64,000 nt of DNA, taken from NCBI RefSeq assembly GCF_001500065.1, contig NZ_LQIN01000034.1:266693-330692 (forward strand), read 5' to 3'. Positions 7,449 through 16,371 of this stretch are shown piece after piece. This stretch comes from Mycobacterium sp. IS-3022. Lineage in GTDB: Bacteria > Actinomycetota > Actinomycetes > Mycobacteriales > Mycobacteriaceae. Below the pieces are notes generated by a model. That model made no database searches. It was not told the DNA's origin and saw only the letters and a list, made by a program, of their open reading frames with translations. The stretch's first letter is position 1. Each line of letters starts with the position of its first letter. The position numbers and the translations under genes were made by a program.

Positions 7449-8831
7449 GTGACTGGTGCCGTCCCCAAGGCCCGAATATCCCGAGGCGGAAAGCTCGGGC
7501 GACTCGCCGCCGAACAGGCGGTGCGAAGCGCGGGCACGCGGCTGTCGATGATCGGCCGCTCCCAACGAGCCAAGAGCATTCTCGCCGAGCGGGCGACAAT
7601 TGAGTCGGCGGATCAATTGGTCACCGTGCTCGGTGGCATGAAGGGCGCAGCGATGAAGCTGGGCCAGATGCTGTCAGTCCTCGATCTCGATCTGGTCCCT
7701 GAATCGCATCGCGAGCGGTTTCGCGAGAAGCTCGCCGCGCTCCGTGATCACGCGCCGATCGTCCCGTTCGCATCGATGCGGAAAGTCATCGAGACGGATA
7801 TCGGCCCGCTGAGGCGGATATTCGCCGATTTCAACGACGAGGCCATCGCCGCCGCGTCCGTCGGACAGGTCTATCGTGCCAAGCTGCGCGATGGCCGCGA
7901 CGTCGCGGTCAAAGTGCAGTACCCCGGCATTGACACGGCCATCAAGGCCGATATGCGAAACCTCGCGCTGTTCGCCAAAATCGGCAAGACAGTGTGGCCG
8001 ACGTTGGGCGCCAACGGCTTCCTCGAAGAGATCTCGCGAAATCTGGTGAACGAGCTGGATTACCTCCAAGAGGCCCGCACCCAGCACTACGTCGCCCAGA
8101 AGTATCGCGGCCATCCGCTCATCCATATCCCCGACAGTGTTCTCGAATTCAGCAGAGAACGCGTCCTGATCACCGAGTACGTCGACGGGACATCGTTCGA
8201 GGATCTGCGAAAACTTCCCGCCGAGGAACGCAACGACGTGGGCGAGCTGCTTTACCGCTTCTACATCGGTTCGCTGTTCCAGCACAACGAGTTCTGCGGC
8301 GATCCACACCCGGGAAACGTCATGCAGACGGCCGACGGAAAGGTCGTGTTCATCGACTTCGGGCTCTTCAATCGGATGGACCCCACCAACGTCGACTTCG
8401 AGCGCGTACTCCTGCGCGCCGCGGTGGAAGGACGAGCCAACGACATCTATCACCTGCTGATCGGCCGGGGCATCGTCGACGCCGATGCGGACATCACCCC
8501 ACAGGAGTGCCTCGACTATCTGTGGGCGGCCGGTGAGTGGCACCTCGTCGACGACGAGATCACGGTGACGCCCGAGTTGGCCACCGGAGCGCTGGTAGTC
8601 GCGATCGACCCACGGGGGTCCGACCACTTCACCGGCATCAAGCGACAGTTGCTGCCGCCGGAGCACATCTTCTCGCGACGAGCCGACTTCTTCACCTTCG
8701 GCGCCCTCGGTCAGCTCGTCGCGACCAACAACTGGCATCGCATCGCGCGCGAGTGGATCTACGACGACCCGCCGGCGACCGACATCGGGCGGGCGATCGC
8801 CGACTGGGAGAACCGCCCCGGCAAGGAGTAA
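7449..8831 (+). CDS. AarF/UbiB (ABC1) family atypical kinase
   Basis: 460 aa from the GTG chosen here. Visible: the ABC1 signature GGMKGAAMKLGQ (KxGQ motif), AAASVGQVYRA with the Ala-rich loop replacing the usual Gly loop, VAVKVQYP with the ATP-binding lysine, HPGNVM and the metal-binding DFG. UbiB-type proteins bind or hydrolyse ATP and help move or modify quinone or other isoprenoid lipids at membranes. GTG 7449 has GGAAG eight bases upstream. A longer form from TTG 7368 would overlap the previous stop (TTGA) and has GAAGG seven bases upstream; it cannot be excluded. It ends 475 bases before yrbEA. Confidence 0.85.
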   Translation: MTGAVPKARISRGGKLGRLAAEQAVRSAGTRLSMIGRSQRAKSILAERATIESADQLVTVLGGMKGAAMKLGQMLSVLDLDLVPESHRERFREKLAALRDHAPIVPFASMRKVIETDIGPLRRIFADFNDEAIAAASVGQVYRAKLRDGRDVAVKVQYPGIDTAIKADMRNLALFAKIGKTVWPTLGANGFLEEISRNLVNELDYLQEARTQHYVAQKYRGHPLIHIPDSVLEFSRERVLITEYVDGTSFEDLRKLPAEERNDVGELLYRFYIGSLFQHNEFCGDPHPGNVMQTADGKVVFIDFGLFNRMDPTNVDFERVLLRAAVEGRANDIYHLLIGRGIVDADADITPQECLDYLWAAGEWHLVDDEITVTPELATGALVVAIDPRGSDHFTGIKRQLLPPEHIFSRRADFFTFGALGQLVATNNWHRIAREWIYDDPPATDIGRAIADWENRPGKE

Positions 8832-9306
8832 GCCTGTCGCGCGCTCTATTGACGTCACCGACAGCAAACATGAATGTCCGCGGATCTTTCCGACAATTTC
8901 GGTAGCGTTGCTATTTGGATAGTTGTATTATTCAGAATCTCATGGACTGCCGACCGCCGATTTCCCACCCGCACCGGAGTGCAGACTCGCACCACGGACG
9001 GCGCAGCGCCGCCAACCCGCCAGGCCGGCATCTGTCCAGGAAAACGAGCGCTTTTCCTAGCGGGAGGCGCGCCCAGGACCGGTGGATTGGAGCGGATCCG
9101 CCGGCTGAATTCCTGAGAGTGCTCCGGAATCCCTTGACCGAGCCGATTGTGACCGAGCACACTGATCGCCGGATTCTAGATAGCGAGGCTATCCGGAAAA
9201 GCCAGGGGCACGTAGACATCTTCGACACTCTGCGAGCAAGCGTGGCAGCTGTCATCGTCGTCGACGGGGACCGGTTGACGGGGCATGTGAACGAGGGGGT
9301 GAGCAC
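8832..9306. other. 475-bp region upstream of the mce operon
   Basis: No convincing gene. It holds a possible -10 TATTAT (8926-8931) in a short AT-rich patch, a nested palindrome at 9169-9196, and an open frame from ATG 8942 to TGA 9310 whose stop overlaps the yrbEA start as GTGA. The middle of that frame has an Arg/Ser/Pro-rich composition typical of non-coding high-GC DNA. Only the last 53 codons (from GTG 9149) look protein-like. Confidence 0.5.
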
Positions 9307-9310
9307 GTGA
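9149..9310 (+). CDS. Doubtful small ORF coupled to yrbEA
   Basis: A possible 53-aa product opening at GTG 9149, with a hydrophobic VAAVIVVDGDRL stretch near its end. Its TGA overlaps the yrbEA GTG (GTGA), the coupling seen throughout this operon, and its third codon positions are GC-rich in the last 30 codons. Against it: no clear ribosome-binding site and no family. It may be a leader peptide, a remnant, or chance. Confidence 0.2.
   Translation: MTEHTDRRILDSEAIRKSQGHVDIFDTLRASVAAVIVVDGDRLTGHVNEGVST
9169..9196. promoter_or_regulatory. Nested inverted repeats upstream of yrbEA (operator candidate)
   Basis: Outer arms CCGGAT (9169-9174) and ATCCGG (9191-9196) enclose inner arms GATAGC (9179-9184) and GCTATC (9188-9193) around GAG. 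It lies 110-140 bases before the mce start and suits a dimeric TetR- or GntR-type regulator. The regulator is unknown. Confidence 0.35.
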
Positions 9311-10218
9311 CGCAGATCGACGTCGCGCCACCGCCTTCCGCCGAGTCAACCGACGTCGATGCGAGTGGCGAGGACGGCGGCCCTAAGGTCGGCCGCCAAC
9401 TGTCGACGGCTTTGGCCACGCCAGTGCGTTACGGGACGAGCCAGATCGACAAGTCGCTCAAGACTCTGGGGCGCTTTCTCGAACTCGGCGCGCAGGCCTT
9501 CTATTACCTCATCACCGACCTGATCCGATTGCGCCACCCGTGGCGCGAGACCATCGGTCAGGCCTGGTTCATTGTCAGCGTCACGGCGATACCCGCACTC
9601 CTGGTGTCGATCCCGTTCGGCGTCATCGTCGCCGTTCAGGTCGGGAGCATCATCCAGCAAGTCGGTGCGACCGCCATCTCGGGCGCCGCCGGAGGTCTGG
9701 GCGTGATCCGCCAGGGCGCGCCGATCGTCGCGGCACTGCTGCTGGGCGGTGCTGCGGGCTCGGCGGTGACCACCGACCTCGGCGCGCGCACCATCCGCGA
9801 CGAGGTCGACGCGTTGCGGGTGATGGGTATCGACCCGGTTCGCCGGCTGATCACGCCGCGGTTGGCCGCAATACTGCTCGTGGCGCCGTTCCTGTGTGTC
9901 TTCATCATCTTCATGGGTCTTGGCGCCGGCTACTTCATCAACGTCGCGTTCCAATCAGGAACGCCCGGAAGCTATCTGGCATCATTCGCCGCATTCGCCA
10001 ACGTGGCCGATGTCGTGGTCGCGCTGATCAAGACCTGGATCTTCGGCGCGGTGACGATCCTCGTCGCGTGTCAGCGGGGGCTCGAGACCAGAGGCGGAGC
10101 TCGCGGAGTGGCCGATGCGGTCAACGCCGCCGTGGTCGTCGGCGTCGTCGCCGTCTTCGTGATGAACCTGGTCATCACGCAGCTGGTGACCATGATCCTG
10201 CCGACGAGGGTGGGCTGA
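9307..10218 (+). CDS. yrbEA: YrbE/MlaE-type permease A of the Mce transporter
   Basis: 303-aa inner-membrane permease of a Mce (mammalian cell entry) lipid importer. After a polar N-terminus of about 75 residues there are around five to six hydrophobic segments and the MlaE hallmark ARTIRDEVDALRVMGIDP, the cytoplasmic coupling helix that meets the MceG/Mkl ATPase. It would pair with YrbEB and work with the six Mce proteins encoded next. The ATPase is not in this window and is normally encoded elsewhere. Start GTG 9307; the stop overlaps the next start by one base. Confidence 0.93.
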   Translation: MTQIDVAPPPSAESTDVDASGEDGGPKVGRQLSTALATPVRYGTSQIDKSLKTLGRFLELGAQAFYYLITDLIRLRHPWRETIGQAWFIVSVTAIPALLVSIPFGVIVAVQVGSIIQQVGATAISGAAGGLGVIRQGAPIVAALLLGGAAGSAVTTDLGARTIRDEVDALRVMGIDPVRRLITPRLAAILLVAPFLCVFIIFMGLGAGYFINVAFQSGTPGSYLASFAAFANVADVVVALIKTWIFGAVTILVACQRGLETRGGARGVADAVNAAVVVGVVAVFVMNLVITQLVTMILPTRVG

Positions 10219-11084
10219 TGGCCACCCCGTCGAAATTCCTTCCCTTCGGGGCGGCGGCCCGCCTACCCCTGCGAATCGGGGGCGGGACGATGTCGCTGGC
10301 CGAACGACTCGGCCATCAGGCCACGTTCCTCGGCCTCGTCCTTGGCGCCGTGCCGAGGACGCTGAAGAACTATCGTCGCCAAACCGGCGCACTGCTTGTC
10401 GACATGACGTGGGGCAACGGCTCGATCATCGTCGGCGGCGGCACGATCGGTGTGCTGGTGTTCATGGGTGTCGCGATCGGGGCTTCGGTCGGCATCGAAG
10501 GGTTCGCCGCGCTCGACATGGTCGGCATGGGCCCGTTGACGGGCTTCGTCTCCGCCTACGCCAACACCCGCGAAATGGCACCGATGATCGCCGCGATCGG
10601 ATTCGCCGCGCAGGCGGGGTGCCGGATGACCGCCGAGATCGGCTCGATGCGGATCTCTGAGGAGATCGATGCGTTGGAAGCCCAAGGCATCCGGTCGATT
10701 CCGTTTGTGGTGACAACCCGCGTCATTGCGGGCTTCATCACCATCGTTCCGCTTTACGTGGTCACGCTCTTGCTCAGCTACCTGTCCTGCGCACTGGTGG
10801 TCAACGTCCTGCACGGCCAGTCGTCGGGCACCTATTACCACTACTTCAACTCATTCATTCAACCGTCGGACGTCTTGTTCTCGGTCCTCAAGGCCATCAT
10901 CTTCGTCACCGTCATCATCGCCATTCACGGGTATCAGGGCTACTACGCCACCGGTGGGCCGGAAGGCGTCGGCGCCTCGTCGGGCCGTGCCATCCGCGCC
11001 AGCCTCATCTCCATCGTCATTCTCGACATGATCCTCACCCTCATCTTCTGGGGGCGCGACCCTGGCGTTCGGATCTCGGGGTAG
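10218..11084 (+). CDS. yrbEB: YrbE/MlaE-type permease B of the Mce transporter
   Basis: 288-aa partner permease. It carries the same MlaE coupling-helix motif (SMRISEEIDALEAQGI) and several transmembrane segments, including IIVGGGTIGVLVFMGVAIG and FITIVPLYVVTLLLSYL. ATG 10218 overlaps the yrbEA stop (TGATG), so the two subunits are translationally coupled. Together the YrbE pair forms the membrane channel through which the Mce tunnel delivers lipid substrates. Confidence 0.93.
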   Translation: MATPSKFLPFGAAARLPLRIGGGTMSLAERLGHQATFLGLVLGAVPRTLKNYRRQTGALLVDMTWGNGSIIVGGGTIGVLVFMGVAIGASVGIEGFAALDMVGMGPLTGFVSAYANTREMAPMIAAIGFAAQAGCRMTAEIGSMRISEEIDALEAQGIRSIPFVVTTRVIAGFITIVPLYVVTLLLSYLSCALVVNVLHGQSSGTYYHYFNSFIQPSDVLFSVLKAIIFVTVIIAIHGYQGYYATGGPEGVGASSGRAIRASLISIVILDMILTLIFWGRDPGVRISG

Positions 11085-11087
11085 CCC

Positions 11088-12140
11088 ATGCCGATCTTCC
11101 ACGACGAGTCCGGACGAGCAGCCAGCCCAACGAAACTGCGGCTGCGGGGCCTGGTCGTGTTCGCCGCCCTGGCCGTGGCCACCACGCTGCTGGTCCAGCT
11201 CGCCTCTGGGAAGTACGAGCCCGCGTTCAACCTCACCGTTGTCGCCAACTCGATCGGTGAGGGCCTCACGCCCGGCGCAGAGGTGAAATTCCGGGGCCTC
11301 ACAATCGGTTCGGTGAAGAAGCTGGAGGCGATCGGCTACAACAGGCAGAAGCTGACCCTCGTGCTCGACCCACGACAGGCCGCCGCGTTGAAATCGGATA
11401 CCGGAGCCCAATTCACCTCATCGAACGTATTCGGCACGGCCGCAGTCGAACTCGTGAGTAGCGGACGCGGTGGTCGGCTCGCACCCGGTCGGACCTTGAT
11501 GATCGGCGACAACGCGCGGTCCTCGTCGATCACCGGGCTGCTGCGCGAGGGGACCAAGCTCACATCGGTGCTGGATTCACCCGCGGTCGACCGGATCATC
11601 GAGACGCTGCGCAAGCACGCCGACCTCGTCGAACCTTCCGCTCGGTCCGTTTTCGACACCGCCAAGATCCTCGTCGACGCACAGACCGTACCGATCTCAC
11701 AGTCGCTGTCGGTCATCGCGTCGTTCGTCAACGGCGTCAACGACTTGGTTCCGCTCGCCGGGCTGCTGAACCAGCTCCTGGACGAGTTGACGTTCCTTGT
11801 CCAGCCGGGGGGCACCGACCGGACGAACACGATCCTCGTTCAGGTCAGTGGCCTGTTGAACTTCGTCGCCGATCTGTTCAACAAGAACAATCACTGGGTC
11901 GTACCGATGGCCAACGGCATCGTCAACGTCGCCGCACCTACCACCTACGCGCTGGGCAGCCTGGCACCGGCCTACGATCGCCTATCGGGGCTGATCGACC
12001 GGACCAGTGCAGCTTTCCCCATCATCGACGGCAAGGTCCGGCTGCGCATCGATGTGCTCCTGGACGCGATGCCCGGCCTGGCCGCTGCCCTGCCCGCCGA
12101 GCAGCCAGCACCACCGACACCTGTGGCGCCGGGGGGCTGA
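11088..12140 (+). CDS. mceA: MceA substrate-tunnel subunit
   Basis: 350-aa MlaD/Mce-domain protein: one N-terminal transmembrane helix near residues 20-40, an MlaD beta-barrel domain (LTPGAEVKFRGLTIGSVKKLE), a long helical region, and a short Pro-rich tail. Mce subunits assemble as a hexamer forming a periplasmic tunnel for hydrophobic molecules. It starts three bases after yrbEB. I could not assign it to mce1, mce2, mce3 or mce4: fadD5 is absent and the flanks differ from what I remember of the M. tuberculosis loci. Confidence 0.92.
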   Translation: MPIFHDESGRAASPTKLRLRGLVVFAALAVATTLLVQLASGKYEPAFNLTVVANSIGEGLTPGAEVKFRGLTIGSVKKLEAIGYNRQKLTLVLDPRQAAALKSDTGAQFTSSNVFGTAAVELVSSGRGGRLAPGRTLMIGDNARSSSITGLLREGTKLTSVLDSPAVDRIIETLRKHADLVEPSARSVFDTAKILVDAQTVPISQSLSVIASFVNGVNDLVPLAGLLNQLLDELTFLVQPGGTDRTNTILVQVSGLLNFVADLFNKNNHWVVPMANGIVNVAAPTTYALGSLAPAYDRLSGLIDRTSAAFPIIDGKVRLRIDVLLDAMPGLAAALPAEQPAPPTPVAPGG

Positions 12141-12142
12141 CG

Positions 12143-13153
12143 GTGAACAAGACCGCACGATCCGCGCTCGCGTTGACAGTGTTTGCCGCGATCGCCTTGG
12201 TGTGCGCGCTCATCGTCGTCACCGCGCTGCGCAACCCCGTCGAGGGCGCGGAGTCCACCTACACCGCGACATTCAGCGACGTATCCGGCCTCTACGTCGG
12301 CGACGACGTCCGGATCTCCGGCGTCCAGGTCGGCAAGGTCAAGACCATCCGACTGAACGGCCGCAACGCCGACGTGGAGTTCACTGTGGTGGCCAGTCAA
12401 CCCGTGTACAGCGAGACCGTAGCTGCCGTCCGCTACCAGAACCTCGTCGGGCAGCGGTATCTGGAACTGGCCCAACCCGATGCCCCGGGCGCCCTGCTAC
12501 CGGCGGGCTCCACCATCCCGATCGGCTCGACAATCCCGTCGTTCGATGTGGCCAAGCTGTTCAACGGTTTTCGGCCCATCTTCCGTACCTTGGACCCGGC
12601 AGAGTTCAACCAGCTCGGTGAGAACCTGCTGCGGCTCATCCAAGGCGACGAATCCGGTATCGGGCCCGTACTGCGCGACCTCGATGAGGTCTCCAAATTC
12701 GCCGCCGATCGCCAAGCGGTCTTCATCACCCTGATCCGCAATCTCGGAGAAATCTCGGTCGACCTCGGCGGCAAATCGAAGCAACTGTTCGACCTGATCA
12801 CGACGCTCAACGGTGTTCTGATCCGACTGACGGCCAAGGCCGAGGGATTCCGTCAAGGCATCGACGAAGCGGTGCCGACACTGCGCAACGTGATCCAGAT
12901 TCTGCAATACACCGAGCGCACGTTCGACGGTATGACCGTCCCGTTCTACGACCTGACCGCTCGGATGTTCCCCCAGACGCCGACCATCATCGCCGGGCTG
13001 TCGCTGGTGCCGTCCCTGATTCAGGGCCTGCGCAACCAACTCATCGAAGACAGGCCCGCTGTACCGCGTTTCACGTGTTCCAACGGCGAGGTGACCTTGC
13101 CAGGCATCGGCATCGTCTCCTTCGCCGAACAAAACCTGGTGGTGTGCCGATGA
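12143..13153 (+). CDS. mceB: MceB substrate-tunnel subunit
   Basis: 336 aa with one N-terminal transmembrane helix (about residues 8-30) and an MlaD domain (DVSGLYVGDDVRISGVQVGKV), then the Mce-type helical region. A pair of cysteines lies at the extreme C-terminus (RFTCSNGE and the terminal VVCR). GTG start two bases after mceA. Its stop overlaps the mceC start by four bases. Confidence 0.92.
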   Translation: MNKTARSALALTVFAAIALVCALIVVTALRNPVEGAESTYTATFSDVSGLYVGDDVRISGVQVGKVKTIRLNGRNADVEFTVVASQPVYSETVAAVRYQNLVGQRYLELAQPDAPGALLPAGSTIPIGSTIPSFDVAKLFNGFRPIFRTLDPAEFNQLGENLLRLIQGDESGIGPVLRDLDEVSKFAADRQAVFITLIRNLGEISVDLGGKSKQLFDLITTLNGVLIRLTAKAEGFRQGIDEAVPTLRNVIQILQYTERTFDGMTVPFYDLTARMFPQTPTIIAGLSLVPSLIQGLRNQLIEDRPAVPRFTCSNGEVTLPGIGIVSFAEQNLVVCR

Positions 13154-14163
13154 GGCTCTTCCGCCGCAACCGCCCCGCCCTGCTCGACGAGCACGCCGCC
13201 GGCGCCCGCAGCCGTCGGATCGGTGTCATCGGCAGCCTCCTCATCGCGGTGTCGCTGGTCGCAGCCGGTGCGCTCTATGTCAACCCCCTCGGGCAGCGCA
13301 GCTATACCGCGCACTTTGAAAGCTCGGGTGGGGCGCGGCCCGGCGACGAGATCCGCATCGCGGGAATACCCGTCGGCAAGGTCACCTCAATCGGTCTGGA
13401 CGGCACCGTGGTCAAGATGACCTTCGAAGTGACGAAGTCACTCGTGATCGGCTCGGACTCCACGCTGGAGGTCAAGCTACTCACTCCGCTGGGCGGGCAT
13501 TACGTGGCGCTCGACCCCAAGGGTATTCATCCGTTGGGCGACAAGGTGATTCCTCCGCAACAGACGGCGACCCCGTTCGAGATCAACGACATCATCCAGG
13601 AGGCGACACCCCTGATTCAGGAGGTCGACGGTGACGTCATCCACGACACGTTCAGCGAGGTCGCCAACGCGGCGAACAAGTACCCCGACGCGTTGCGGGA
13701 TGTCCTCCAGACCGCGAACACCCTGACGACGTCGCTGAGCCAGGTCACCGCGGATTACCACCGCGGACTCGACTTCCTCAACGAGTACTCCAGCGCTTTC
13801 GTCGCCGGCCGACAACAACTGGTCGTCATGGCGCAGCAGTTCGCGCTCGTGGGCGCCCGACTCACCACGAAGTCCGTAGAGATCGTCGAATTCTTCAGCC
13901 TGCTATCCGAACTCGCGCGCCTCGTCGACCGGTTGATGGTGTTCTACCACGATGAGGTCGCGCCGGTGGCCCACGGCATCGACGACATTTTCGACACGCT
14001 GTTCAGCCATCCCGAACGGATCGGCGAAGCCGCCGACGGCCTGGGCCAGATTCTGCGGATCGTGGTTCCGATGCTCAGCGGCAACGGCGTCGTGATCGAC
14101 GAGAGCGACCGGCTCATGCCTGGCGAGGACGTGTGCATTCCCAACATCACCAGGCAGTGCTGA
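13150..14163 (+). CDS. mceC: MceC substrate-tunnel subunit
   Basis: 337 aa from ATG 13150, chosen because it overlaps the mceB stop (ATGA). Transmembrane helix near residues 24-45, MlaD domain with GGARPGDEIRIAGIPVGKV, a helical region, and C-terminal cysteines (GEDVCIPN, terminal RQC) like MceB. It lacks the long Pro-rich tail that some MceC homologues have. Confidence 0.92.
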   Translation: MRLFRRNRPALLDEHAAGARSRRIGVIGSLLIAVSLVAAGALYVNPLGQRSYTAHFESSGGARPGDEIRIAGIPVGKVTSIGLDGTVVKMTFEVTKSLVIGSDSTLEVKLLTPLGGHYVALDPKGIHPLGDKVIPPQQTATPFEINDIIQEATPLIQEVDGDVIHDTFSEVANAANKYPDALRDVLQTANTLTTSLSQVTADYHRGLDFLNEYSSAFVAGRQQLVVMAQQFALVGARLTTKSVEIVEFFSLLSELARLVDRLMVFYHDEVAPVAHGIDDIFDTLFSHPERIGEAADGLGQILRIVVPMLSGNGVVIDESDRLMPGEDVCIPNITRQC

Positions 14164-14164
14164 G

Positions 14165-15331
14165 ATGAGGCCCCTACACTTTCTCCGCGACAGGTTCCGT
14201 GCCAAGTTCGTGGGCGTTGCGACCACCGCGATCGTGTTGACGGTGGTCGCCGCCGCGGTCGTCGGCGCGAAGACGTTGCTGCCGAAGATCGATGGCGTCC
14301 GTGCGATGTGCGCCGAGTTCACCGACGCGGCGGGTCTGTACACCGGCAACAAGGTGCAATTGCTCGGGATTGAAGTCGGCGAGGTCACGGCGATCACCAA
14401 CGAGCCCGACCACGTCCGGGTCGACTTCACCGTCCGCAAGGATCTCGACCTGCCCGCCGACGTCGGGGCAGTCACCTACGGCGACTCGATCGTGACCGAC
14501 CGCCACGTCGAGCTGACCAAGCCCTACGCCGGTGGACCCAAGTTCACCGGGCCGCAATGTATTGCGATCAAGTCCACGAAGACCCCGATCGGGATCAGCG
14601 AATCCTTCGCAGCGATCGGCGATCTCGCCGATGCCATCCTGGGCCGCGAGGCAGGCCAAGATCCGTTCAGCGCGCCTGGCGTGGCCGCGATCAACGACAG
14701 CCTGGCCGCGGCCAGCCGATCCTTGGACGGCACAGGTGTCACCATCAAGCAGACGCTGCAGAATCTCGTCGCGATGGTCGGTGATCCCTACAAGGCCGAC
14801 GCCGACTACCGGCAGTTGCTGGAGAACAGCGAGATCTTCACCTCGGGTTGGCTGCGGCACTGGGACACATTCGCGGTCGTGATCAAGACACTGCCTGATA
14901 CGGCCCTGTTGATAGAGAACCTCTCCGACCACTTCGCAACGGCGTTGAGCAGGCTCGTGCATCTGCTCCCGATATTGAAGGACACCCTCGACCGGTTCGC
15001 TCCGCGGGTCTACCACAACATCTCAGACAAGCTAATCCCCTGGGTCACTGACCTCCTCAACGCCTACACCCCTCACATACTCGGGTTCCTCAACTCGCTT
15101 CCGCAGTTCACCAATTGGCTTTCCGACATCTACGAGCCCACATGGGGCACCCACAACGTCACGTATTACCCACCGCGCGTCGCGATCTCACCGACTCAGG
15201 CAAGCGCCATCTGCACCGAACTGCGGGCCCGCAACACACCGGGAGCCAATTCCGCATGCGCACCCGGGACGGCGTCGGACCCCGTCACTCTCGGTCTCAC
15301 CAACCTCATCCTGGGCGGAGCCCTCGGATGA
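14165..15331 (+). CDS. mceD: MceD substrate-tunnel subunit
   Basis: 388 aa: N-terminal transmembrane helix (about residues 14-38), MlaD domain (AAGLYTGNKVQLLGIEVGEV), a long helical region, and a C-terminal segment with two cysteines (SAICTELRARN, NSACAPG). It starts one base after the mceC stop and overlaps mceE by four bases. Confidence 0.92.
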   Translation: MRPLHFLRDRFRAKFVGVATTAIVLTVVAAAVVGAKTLLPKIDGVRAMCAEFTDAAGLYTGNKVQLLGIEVGEVTAITNEPDHVRVDFTVRKDLDLPADVGAVTYGDSIVTDRHVELTKPYAGGPKFTGPQCIAIKSTKTPIGISESFAAIGDLADAILGREAGQDPFSAPGVAAINDSLAAASRSLDGTGVTIKQTLQNLVAMVGDPYKADADYRQLLENSEIFTSGWLRHWDTFAVVIKTLPDTALLIENLSDHFATALSRLVHLLPILKDTLDRFAPRVYHNISDKLIPWVTDLLNAYTPHILGFLNSLPQFTNWLSDIYEPTWGTHNVTYYPPRVAISPTQASAICTELRARNTPGANSACAPGTASDPVTLGLTNLILGGALG

Positions 15332-16371
15332 CCGCCGCACGCCTTTGTGTCCCGGTGATCACCGCGCTGGCTCTGGCGCTGACACCCGCGTGCTCACTCG
15401 ATCCGACCGACCTGCCCGTGCCGGGCTCGTACGTGCCGGGTGACGCGTACCGGATCAAGATTGAGTTCTCCAGCGTGCTGAATCTGCCTGCGAAGGCGAA
15501 GGTGGATTCGGGCGGAGTGCAGGTCGGCGTGCTCGATCACGTGGCGCTTGACGGCAGCACCGCGGTGGCCAGCGTCGACATCTCATCGGATGTCCGGCTG
15601 CCTCAGAACACCCGCGCTGAACTGCGCCAAGCGACGGTGCTCGGAGACATCTACATCGCGCTGCTGACACCGGACCATCCATCGCCGACCACGCTTCACG
15701 ATGGCGACGCGATCCCGTTGAGCAACACCGCCCCCGCTGACAACGTCGAGGATGTCCTGCGGTCCGTGTCCGACCTCGCGTCCGGTGGCGGACTGAACAC
15801 CTTGCAGGACACGGTGATCAAGCTCAACAACGCCTTCCCGAGCGACCCCGCCGAGATCACCGAAGTTCAGCAGAAGGTTGCGGGAACGCTGAACGACCTC
15901 GCGGCAAATCGGGACACCATCAACGAGATCCTGGCAAGCGCCAGGAACATCAGCAACAGCTTGGTGGAAAATACCCACACCTTCGACCGACTCGTTACCG
16001 AAGGCCCCGACAAGCTCATCGGACTCGGCAGCGTCACGCTGAACATCGTGCAGCTTGTGATAGACGCAGGCAAGCTGGCCCGCAACATCTCTCCGGCAAT
16101 CGATCCGAACACCGCCGAGATACTTCAGGTGATCTCGCATGCAACACCTTTCATCGGCACGGTCGCCACTGCCGACACCACGATTCCGACGATCATGGAC
16201 AAGACGGTCGACCTCATCCGCGACAAGCTCATCGGCTTCTTCCGTAAGGGCGGGCCGCGTTACACCGTGACCGGACTGCACAATCCGGACGGGTCGATCG
16301 GCCTGGATCCGGCGGCCCGCGCCGACGAGGTGATCACCAGGATGCAGACGATGGGGCTACTCGCGCCATGA
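15328..16371 (+). CDS. mceE: MceE lipoprotein subunit (LprN-like)
   Basis: 347 aa from ATG 15328, which overlaps the mceD stop. A signal peptide ends in LALTPAC, a loose lipobox, so Cys22 is the probable lipidated residue, as in other MceE proteins. The MlaD domain follows (NLPAKAKVDSGGVQVGVLDHV), then the Mce helical region. It anchors the tunnel by lipid instead of by a transmembrane helix. Confidence 0.9.
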   Translation: MTAARLCVPVITALALALTPACSLDPTDLPVPGSYVPGDAYRIKIEFSSVLNLPAKAKVDSGGVQVGVLDHVALDGSTAVASVDISSDVRLPQNTRAELRQATVLGDIYIALLTPDHPSPTTLHDGDAIPLSNTAPADNVEDVLRSVSDLASGGGLNTLQDTVIKLNNAFPSDPAEITEVQQKVAGTLNDLAANRDTINEILASARNISNSLVENTHTFDRLVTEGPDKLIGLGSVTLNIVQLVIDAGKLARNISPAIDPNTAEILQVISHATPFIGTVATADTTIPTIMDKTVDLIRDKLIGFFRKGGPRYTVTGLHNPDGSIGLDPAARADEVITRMQTMGLLAP

